In this document: positions 33,800 to 39,354 of the stretch, piece by piece
Position numbering within the stretch: the stretch's first letter is position 1
Layout of the letters: each line of letters starts with the position of its first letter
Made by a program: the position numbers and the translations under genes
From: Alphaproteobacteria bacterium
GTDB lineage: Bacteria > Pseudomonadota > Alphaproteobacteria > Rhodobacterales > Rhodobacteraceae
DNA length: 39,354 nt
Reading direction: 5' to 3'
NCBI GenBank assembly: GCA_030148665.1
Contig: JASBSZ010000022.1
Span: 1-39,354 of the forward strand
Notes under the pieces: generated by a model
Databases searched by the model: none
What the model was told of the DNA's origin: nothing
Seen by the model: the letters and a program-made list of their open reading frames with translations, nothing else

Positions 33800-35200
33800 T
33801 CAGCGATCGCCCTTTTTCCATGTTTCCAGCTTGCGATAGAGGGTCGAAGGAGCAACCTCGAGCACCCGTGCGGCGCGTGAAACAGACCCTGCATTTCGCG
33901 CTATGGTTTCCTCGATCACCAGGCGTTCGATTTCGGCCAGGGGGCGGCCGATAAGGCCGTCCATTTCACGCTGGACGATCGGATTTGCGGATGTGGCCGT
34001 GGTCTGCAGGGCATTCTTTCCGCTTTCGCCCAGGTGCAGGATTTCCATGGGCAGCATTGTCGATGTGATGGTGTCGCCTTCATTCAGGACGACGACGTTG
34101 CGCAGCACGTTCAGCAGTTGCCGCACGTTTCCCGGCCAGCTGAGACGGCGAAACAGGGCGCGCACATCGTCGTCGAGGCGCGAAAATTTCTTGCCTTCTT
34201 CGGCGCTGAAGATCCGCAGCATTTCTTCGGCGATCTCGATTGCGTCATCGCCTCGTTCGCGCAGGGGCGGCAGGTGGATGGGAACCACATGCAGGCGATA
34301 GAACAGGTCCTCGCGCAGGCGTCCGCGGCGGACCTCTTCGTGAGGGTCGCGGTTGGTTGCACAGATGATGCGGACATCGACCTTGCGCGCGGTGACGGCG
34401 CCGACCGGTTGAATCATCGAGGTCTGCACGAACCGCAACAGCTTGGTTTGCAGGTTCATGTCCATCTCGCAGATTTCGTCCAGAAACAGCGTGCCCCCGT
34501 CGGCGGCACCCGCTGCCCCGACCTTGTCGGCGATGGCGCCGGTGAACGAGCCCTTGAGATGGCCGAAGACCTCGGATTCGAGCAGGTCCGAGGGAATTGC
34601 GCCACAGTTCAGAGGCACGAAGGGGCCACGGGCGCGCGTCGATGTCGCGTGTACGGCCTGTGCGCAGACTTCCTTGCCGGTGCCGCTTTCGCCGGTGATG
34701 AATACGGTTGCGCTGGAGCGGCTGATCGCGCTGATCTTGCGATAGACGTCGCGCATGGGCCGGGACGAGCCGATGAACCCGTGAAAGCGGCCCGGTCGTT
34801 CCCCCTGTGTCGGAGTGGCGGCAACATGCGGGGCGGTCTCGGCCCGGGCAGTCTCGACAACCGAAACAAGGCGCGTTTCGTCAAAAGGTTTTACAAGGAA
34901 TTCGAATGCCCCCGCCCGCATGGCCGAGACCGCCCTGTTGATCGAACCGTTCGCGGTGATCACGATGACCCTGATCGCCGGATCCAGGGCAAGCATTTCC
35001 TGCATCAGTTCAAGGCCGTCCTGGTCGGGCAGAACCAGATCGAGAAGGATCACGCGCGGCGCGACCTCGCGGAACCGGGCCATGCCTTCGGCCGCGGTCG
35101 AGGCGGTGACGACGTCATGGCCGGCATTGCGCAGGACGGCCTCGTAGACCATCTGCAGCGAGGGCATGTCCTCGATCAGCAGCAGGGGTTCGCGGCTCAT
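33800..35200 (-). CDS. Sigma-54-dependent response regulator (NtrC/LuxO type)
   Basis: 466 residues. The receiver has acidic residues near 10-11 and phospho-acceptor D54 (ILLDLVLPDQDG). The AAA+ domain has Walker A GESGTGKE, a sigma-54 contact loop GSFTGA instead of GAFTGA, and Walker B GGTLFLDEI. The C-terminal Fis-type HTH reads GSVSRAARVLEVAPSTLYRKL. It should activate sigma-54 promoters when phosphorylated. The ATG at 35200 overlaps the hybrid-kinase stop (ATGA), placing it last in the operon; the two kinases just upstream are the expected partners. Confidence 0.92.
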   Translation of the reverse strand: MSREPLLLIEDMPSLQMVYEAVLRNAGHDVVTASTAAEGMARFREVAPRVILLDLVLPDQDGLELMQEMLALDPAIRVIVITANGSINRAVSAMRAGAFEFLVKPFDETRLVSVVETARAETAPHVAATPTQGERPGRFHGFIGSSRPMRDVYRKISAISRSSATVFITGESGTGKEVCAQAVHATSTRARGPFVPLNCGAIPSDLLESEVFGHLKGSFTGAIADKVGAAGAADGGTLFLDEICEMDMNLQTKLLRFVQTSMIQPVGAVTARKVDVRIICATNRDPHEEVRRGRLREDLFYRLHVVPIHLPPLRERGDDAIEIAEEMLRIFSAEEGKKFSRLDDDVRALFRRLSWPGNVRQLLNVLRNVVVLNEGDTITSTMLPMEILHLGESGKNALQTTATSANPIVQREMDGLIGRPLAEIERLVIEETIARNAGSVSRAARVLEVAPSTLYRKLETWKKGDR

Positions 35201-36789
35201 CCGGCGCCTCCGTTGCGGTTTTCACCGTAGATGCCGGGGTTCATGGTCTGGCTTTCGGCATGGATGAAGGTCTGCAACGCATCAAGGCCCTCGAGGCAGG
35301 TCGTACACAGGTCGGCCACCTCGTCAGACGCCTTGCGGCGGGCCGCGGCGTTCAGGCGCTGGGCAGCGTCCTGCAAGCGACGTGCCCCGATGGCGCCAGC
35401 CACCGAGATCAGGACATGTGTGTGTTCGCGGATGATGGCCATGTCGCCCGCGTTCAGGCCGCGGCGCAGACCGCGGGCCACGGCGGTTGCGTCAATGCGC
35501 AGCTTGTCCAGCAGTTCACCCCGCGCCCCCGGCCCGATGGTGTCGATCAGCCGGTCATAGACCATTCGATCGACCAGGCCGTCTGTCCGGTCTGCCCCTG
35601 TTGTCGGGCCGGGCGCGGCGGATGCCCGATTCCGGCCCAGATGGCGGCGGATTTCATTGCCAAAGGCCGAAAGGCTGAGGATCGGTTTCGAGATGATCCC
35701 GTCTGCACCGGCAGCATGGATGCGGTCGCGATGTTCGCGCATGACATAGGCGGTAAGCGCGACCAGCGGCATGTCGCAAAGCGGCGGCGGCGCAGCGCGC
35801 AGCGCGTGGATCAGTTCGAGCCCGTTCATCCGCGGCATCTCGATATCCAGAAGGGCCAGATCGAAATGCCCGGCACGTGCCAGCGCGAGCGCCTCGCGAC
35901 CGTCGGCGGCCAGCGCAAAGTCGGCCCCCATGGCCTCGATCATATGGGCAACGACCATCTGGTTGGTCAGATTGTCTTCGGCAACCAGGATGCGCAGGCC
36001 GGTCAGGTCGGGCGGGGATTCGACAACCGGAAATTCGCTGTTGCTCGCGGCCCAGACGGTGGCGGGAATGCGAAAGATCGCCTCGGCCCCGCCCTCGGCG
36101 CGATTTGCGATCTCCAGCTTGCCGCCGATCTGACTGGCCAGGGCCTTGGCGATGTACAACCCCAGCCCGCTGCCCGGTTTCCTGGTGCCGCCGGGCCTTG
36201 CCGCATAGCGAAAGAGATGCTCAAGCGCCTGTGGCGACATGCCCGGCCCGTCATCGCACACGCGAAAGCAGAGGCTGGCGTCGTTTTCCAGCGACACCTT
36301 CAGAACCACCTTGCCCTGATCCGTGAACTTGACGGCGTTGCTGATGAGGTTGCCGATCACGCGCTCCAGGGTCACCCGATCCAGGGTCACGATCCTTGGC
36401 AGGTGCTCCGCTTTGCTGATGGAAAAGACCAGCCCCTTTTCGGAAGCGCGCGCCGACCAGCGTTTCCGAATCAGGTCCAGAAAGCCGTTCAGCTCCAGCG
36501 CCGTCGGCGGGCGCGTTGCCGACATGCCGTCCAGCGCCCCGCCGGTGGGCTCGGCATCGAGAAGGCCGACCAGAACCTGCCCGGCGGCCTCGATCCGGTC
36601 GATCTGGGCGCGGGTGGCATCGTCCAGCCGGCCCCGGTCGATCAGCCGAACGCCGCCCAGGATGTCGGCCAGCGCCGAGCGGAGGTCATGCGACAGCAGC
36701 GAAAACTGTTCGCCCGGGGCGGTTGCCTCGGTCGGGGTCGCGTCCCTTGCCCCGGCTGTTTCTTCCTGGTTCGAGCGTTTCGGTTCCAC
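35197..36789 (-). CDS. Soluble hybrid histidine kinase with receiver and Hpt-like domain
   Basis: 530 residues from GTG 36789, which has GGGAG 5 bp upstream. HisKA has H34 in SLLSHDLRSALADI. The HATPase is intact: N-box NLISNAVKF, G1 DDGPGM, G2 GSGLGLYIAKAL. A receiver follows (ILVAEDN, then LLDIEMPRMNG). The C-terminal Hpt-like helix bundle reads HTHVLISVAGAIGA, where canonical Hpt has HxLKG. There is no sensor or membrane segment, so input must come from a partner, probably the membrane kinase 55 bp upstream. Output should pass to the sigma-54 regulator. Confidence 0.88.
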   Translation of the reverse strand: MEPKRSNQEETAGARDATPTEATAPGEQFSLLSHDLRSALADILGGVRLIDRGRLDDATRAQIDRIEAAGQVLVGLLDAEPTGGALDGMSATRPPTALELNGFLDLIRKRWSARASEKGLVFSISKAEHLPRIVTLDRVTLERVIGNLISNAVKFTDQGKVVLKVSLENDASLCFRVCDDGPGMSPQALEHLFRYAARPGGTRKPGSGLGLYIAKALASQIGGKLEIANRAEGGAEAIFRIPATVWAASNSEFPVVESPPDLTGLRILVAEDNLTNQMVVAHMIEAMGADFALAADGREALALARAGHFDLALLDIEMPRMNGLELIHALRAAPPPLCDMPLVALTAYVMREHRDRIHAAGADGIISKPILSLSAFGNEIRRHLGRNRASAAPGPTTGADRTDGLVDRMVYDRLIDTIGPGARGELLDKLRIDATAVARGLRRGLNAGDMAIIREHTHVLISVAGAIGARRLQDAAQRLNAAARRKASDEVADLCTTCLEGLDALQTFIHAESQTMNPGIYGENRNGGAG

Positions 36790-36844
36790 GGCTTCTCCCG
36801 CCAGATGGGTTTGGTGTCCTGATCGGCCCCGCGCGGCGCCTGCC

Positions 36845-38569
36845 TCAGCGGTCCAGGCCGGCAGCCGTCGCAGGGCTGCCGCCAAGGGGTGCGCGCAGGA
36901 ATGGTGCATGCCGGATGGCAGCCAGGTCAATGGGCAGTTCCACCATATCATCGAAATCGGCCGGGTTGGCCGGGCTGCCCAGAGCCACCAGCAGAGCCGC
37001 GGGATAACGCTGTCGGTATCGTCGGCAATCTTCCCTTTCCTGGCCGCTGCCCGCCTCGATCATCACCACCTGGGGCGTCGTGGTGTCGTCGGGCGAGGTA
37101 AAGCGGACATTTTCGTCCCTCAGGGCTGCACGGCATATGGCATCGAGCGCAGCCGAGCGACATGCAACCAGGATGTCGATACAGCCGGTTTCATCCCGCG
37201 CGGGCGGGGCGGCGCTGGCCGGGACCGAGACGATCACCGCGATGCGTGACTGCCCTGGATGGTCCAGCTTGGTTACACCGTTCATCTGGCTGATCAGGCC
37301 GCGCGCGATGGCGGGGCCCAGGGCCTCGGCCACCATTGCCTGGTCCTGACCGGCGGCGCGCCCGAGTATCAGTTCGGGTGCCCAGCCTCCCCCATCGCGG
37401 CTGTATTCAAAGGCGATTTCGGCATCCAGCCTGCCCGAGGCATGGGACAGGGTCAGCGTGATGTTCCGCGTTCCCGCGGTTTCCAGGATATAGGCACATA
37501 AATGCGTCAGCGCCTGACGCAGGCGGGCGAAATCGCCGATCAGCCGTGCCGGGCAGGTATCCGAGATCGACAGCGAAAACGACGTGCCCTCGCGCAAGGC
37601 CACCGGCCGAAACATGGTTTCGATCGCCTCGGCCAGTTTCGCAACCTCGAAGGGGCGCAGATCCAGTTGCAGGCGGTCCTCCTGCAGGGCGGTGAAATCG
37701 AGAATGTCCTCAAGCAGTCCGATCATCTGTTGACCCGAACGCTCGGCCTGATTTAACAGGCGTCTCTGCTGGTTGCTCAGACGCTGCTGACGCACCAGCG
37801 ACAGCAACCCCAGAACCCCGTTGAGCGGTGTGCGCAACTCGTGGCTCATCATGGCGAGGAATTGCGATTTGGCACGGCTTGCCTGGTCCGAGGCATGCAG
37901 CAGGCGCTCGTTTTCCTCGGCCATGCGGCGAAAGCGGCGTGTCTCGGCGGCAAAGACGGCCAGCATGACCATGCTGCCGAAAACCGCCAGCAGCGAAACC
38001 AGCGTCAGGTTCGACGCGCTCTGCGACAGGTTTTCGCGCAGGCGTGCCTCGAGCGCCGATTCGCCGTGCAGAACCTTCTGGCTGAGATGGCGCAGGCGGG
38101 TGTTGAACCCGCTGACCGCAGCGCGCATCCGTTCGGCCGTGGCCTTGTCCCCTGCCTTCAGCGAATTCATCTGGCTTTCCATCATGCGCAGGGTCTGGGC
38201 CAGGGCACTCAGGACCGTTCCTTCCTTGTCATAGCTGCGCAGCCGTGCCCCGACCGAGCCCTCGCGGAACAGGGCCAGCCTGCTCCACAGGATGTCAAAG
38301 CGCCGGTTTACCGTTTGCGGCGTCGCACTGGGCACGCCTGCCTCGAACTTGGCCAGTTCGCGCTCGAATCGCATCAGCTCGATTTCCAGCTGCGTGGCAT
38401 CCCACAGGATGTTTTCGCGGCCGGAAACCCGCAGATCGGCGATGTCTCCGCGCACCAGAAAGAAACTTGCCCCCGCCACGGCCAGCATCAGCAGGATCAC
38501 GGCAATCCCCACCAGCTGGAATATACGCGGGCCTTTCTTCACCTGTATTCTATTCGGGTCAGTTGCCAT
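36845..38569 (-). CDS. Membrane histidine-kinase-like sensor with degenerate ATPase and receiver
   Basis: 574 residues. TM segments are near 17-39 and 190-210, flanking a helical periplasmic domain of about 150 residues. The HisKA motif is intact (MMSHELRTPLNGV). The catalytic domain has lost the N-box Asn (LTHLCAYILETAG), the DxGxG box and the GLGL box. The C-terminal receiver-like region has MIEAG where the phospho-Asp should be. ATP binding is therefore doubtful. ATG 38569 overlaps the upstream gene by 31 bp; GTG 38542 would give a 4-bp GTGA overlap and is a real alternative. Likely a sensing subunit for the hybrid kinase. Confidence 0.82.
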   Translation of the reverse strand: MATDPNRIQVKKGPRIFQLVGIAVILLMLAVAGASFFLVRGDIADLRVSGRENILWDATQLEIELMRFERELAKFEAGVPSATPQTVNRRFDILWSRLALFREGSVGARLRSYDKEGTVLSALAQTLRMMESQMNSLKAGDKATAERMRAAVSGFNTRLRHLSQKVLHGESALEARLRENLSQSASNLTLVSLLAVFGSMVMLAVFAAETRRFRRMAEENERLLHASDQASRAKSQFLAMMSHELRTPLNGVLGLLSLVRQQRLSNQQRRLLNQAERSGQQMIGLLEDILDFTALQEDRLQLDLRPFEVAKLAEAIETMFRPVALREGTSFSLSISDTCPARLIGDFARLRQALTHLCAYILETAGTRNITLTLSHASGRLDAEIAFEYSRDGGGWAPELILGRAAGQDQAMVAEALGPAIARGLISQMNGVTKLDHPGQSRIAVIVSVPASAAPPARDETGCIDILVACRSAALDAICRAALRDENVRFTSPDDTTTPQVVMIEAGSGQEREDCRRYRQRYPAALLVALGSPANPADFDDMVELPIDLAAIRHAPFLRAPLGGSPATAAGLDR

Positions 38570-39042
38570 ATCAGGCGGCTATTATAGACGGGGTCGCGCA
38601 GTTCGGGAAAATCGCTCATGGGATAGATCATCCAGATCGGGCCCTTGTCGCGGACGGACAGCGCCTCGCCATCCATGGTCAGTGCAAGGATGGGGTCGTA
38701 TTTTCTGAACTCGCTGGTATCGACCTGTATCTCGTAATCGTTCAGCGCGATCATGCGCACCGATCGGGCATTTGCCCCGCCACTGGCCCCGAGCACGTCC
38801 AGAACCCTGGGGCCACGAAAGACACGGGTGCCGTCGATGAACTCGTTTGCGGTGCGGATCTCGGCCTGGGGGAGGGCCAGCAACTGCGTCATGGTAAAGC
38901 TGCGCGCGGGCCCGCTGCCATCCATCGGGGCGACGGTCAGAACGGTCTGCGTGTTCTGAGCAGCCAGCCCCCCGGCCAGAAACACATGGGTCAGAAGCAC
39001 CGTGGCCAGAAACGCCACCGCCCCGATGAACCGCCGTCTCAT
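38539..39042 (-). CDS. Exported SUOX/molybdopterin-fold-like protein without cysteine
   Basis: 167 residues. A signal peptide (MRRRFIGAVAFLATVLLTHV, ending about AA-QN) is followed by a small domain resembling the oxidoreductase molybdopterin-binding (sulfite-oxidase) fold: MTQLLALPQAEIRT, then VFRGPRVLDVLGA, IALNDYEIQVD and ALTMDGEALSVRDKGPIWMIYP. There is no Cys anywhere, so the molybdenum ligand of true SUOX enzymes is absent and the protein is short. A ligand-binding or scaffold role for the membrane kinase encoded next is inferred. The ATG is at 39042 with a purine-rich GAGGACGGAA upstream. First gene of the operon. Confidence 0.78.
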   Translation of the reverse strand: MRRRFIGAVAFLATVLLTHVFLAGGLAAQNTQTVLTVAPMDGSGPARSFTMTQLLALPQAEIRTANEFIDGTRVFRGPRVLDVLGASGGANARSVRMIALNDYEIQVDTSEFRKYDPILALTMDGEALSVRDKGPIWMIYPMSDFPELRDPVYNSRLIWQLTRIEYR

Positions 39043-39077
39043 TTCCGTCCTCGCGTCCCGTGAATGTGACGCAAGGT

Positions 39078-39120
39078 TAACGCGGGAAATCGCAAAATGC
39101 TAACGATTTCTCGCAAATCG
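39078..39120 (-). promoter_or_regulatory. Direct repeats and palindrome upstream of the signalling operon
   Basis: On the plus strand TAACG-N7-TCGCAAA (39078-39096) is followed by TAACG-N5-TCGCAAA (39101-39117), about two helical turns apart. The second unit overlaps a 6-5-6 palindrome CGATTT-CTCGC-AAATCG (39104-39120). They lie 36-78 bp upstream of the first ATG, a place for an activator or autoregulator. Confidence 0.5.
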
Positions 39121-39317
39121 TGAGTCCGGTGCGCCGGTGCCGGGCACGGCAATCGCTTGAAGAGGTGAATCTGGATGGAAACGAGGCATGCGGCCGCCCG
39201 GGTGGGCGCGAATGCGCCCGCCTTGTCTATTGAATCTGTGGCATGATGCTCCCGGCGACGAGCCCGAGCGCCCGCCCGGGGTTTTCACCCCGTCCCTTGG
39301 ACTGGGCCGTCGCCGGT

Positions 39318-39328
39318 TGGTCTGACCA
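39318..39328. promoter_or_regulatory. TGGTCTGACCA palindrome, second copy
   Basis: The same 11-bp palindrome as at 223-233, here extended by one T to TTGGTCTGACCA. It lies 26 bp from the window end, probably ahead of a plus-strand gene outside the window. Candidate site for a FadR-type GntR regulator. Confidence 0.35.
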
Positions 39329-39354
39329 GCCTGAACAGTTGCATGTGCCCGATG

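Larger units (their letters stand above)
39043..39354. other. Promoter region of signalling operon and window end
   Basis: 312 bp without a convincing gene. It holds the direct repeats described separately and a 9-bp stem GGTGGGCGC/GCGCCCGCC (39201-39209 and 39214-39222, one G-T pair, GAAT loop). It also has a small CGGGG/CCCCG hairpin (39277-39292) and the TGGTCTGACCA palindrome. The 62-codon frame on the minus strand is not protein-like. Confidence 0.45.

Noticed and set aside
35260..36822. 520-codon plus-strand open frame
   Set aside because: Antisense to the hybrid kinase; no recognisable domain.
39100..39288. 62-codon minus-strand frame
   Set aside because: Rich in Arg, Gly and Pro as random GC-rich DNA gives; no ribosome-binding site.

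Overview
The window reads as chromosomal DNA of an alphaproteobacterium of the Rhodobacteraceae (Rhodobacter/Paracoccus/Roseobacter type). The grounds are high GC content, a GAAC-N7-GAAC LexA box (the alphaproteobacterial form), a betI-betA/choXWV choline locus, and two copies of a GC-rich intergenic hairpin element that I associate with this family. I cannot name a species. Genes are packed tightly, with many 4-bp ATGA/GTGA/TTGA overlaps. No rRNA, tRNA or CRISPR array was seen.

Layout. 1-240: tail of an IS110/IS1111-type transposase and a structured stretch. 279-3147: recQ and yaaA. 3385-6179 (minus): an orphan SOS-controlled imuB, a membrane-anchored LuxR-type regulator and an exported Gly-rich PepSY-like protein. 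6428-8349: a GFA-family protein, rluA, a 46-residue membrane peptide and an ATC-hydrolase-like protein. 8438-11800: complete dTDP-L-rhamnose operon rfbCBDA. 11847-20818: what looks like a surface-polysaccharide island, with an RTX-type calcium-binding protein, three sulfotransferases, an exported TIM-barrel hydrolase-like protein, and GT2 and GT4 glycosyltransferases. 21223-22740: an orphan PAS histidine kinase. 22731-28292: choline uptake and oxidation (betA, betI, choX, choW, choV) with a strong BetI operator candidate. 28348-31249 (minus): SDR, purine nucleoside phosphorylase and MTA/SAH-deaminase-like amidohydrolase, a likely nucleoside salvage operon. 31395-33728: cupin, class V aminotransferase-fold enzyme and a divergent Lrp/AsnC regulator. 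33800-39042 (minus): a four-gene signalling operon.

How the genes fit together. The rhamnose operon could feed dTDP-rhamnose to the neighbouring glycosyltransferases, and the sulfotransferases suggest a sulfated glycan. ChoXWV imports choline, BetA oxidises it and BetI represses the locus; no betB is present here. The amidohydrolase would deaminate 5'-methylthioadenosine-like nucleosides and the phosphorylase would cleave the 6-oxopurine product.

The best candidate for an undescribed system is the last operon. A cysteine-free, SUOX-fold-like exported protein is followed by a membrane kinase whose ATP-binding domain is degenerate, a soluble hybrid kinase with intact ATPase, receiver and atypical Hpt domains, and a sigma-54-type response regulator with a GSFTGA loop. 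Direct repeats lie in the promoter region. This suggests a split sensor phosphorelay.
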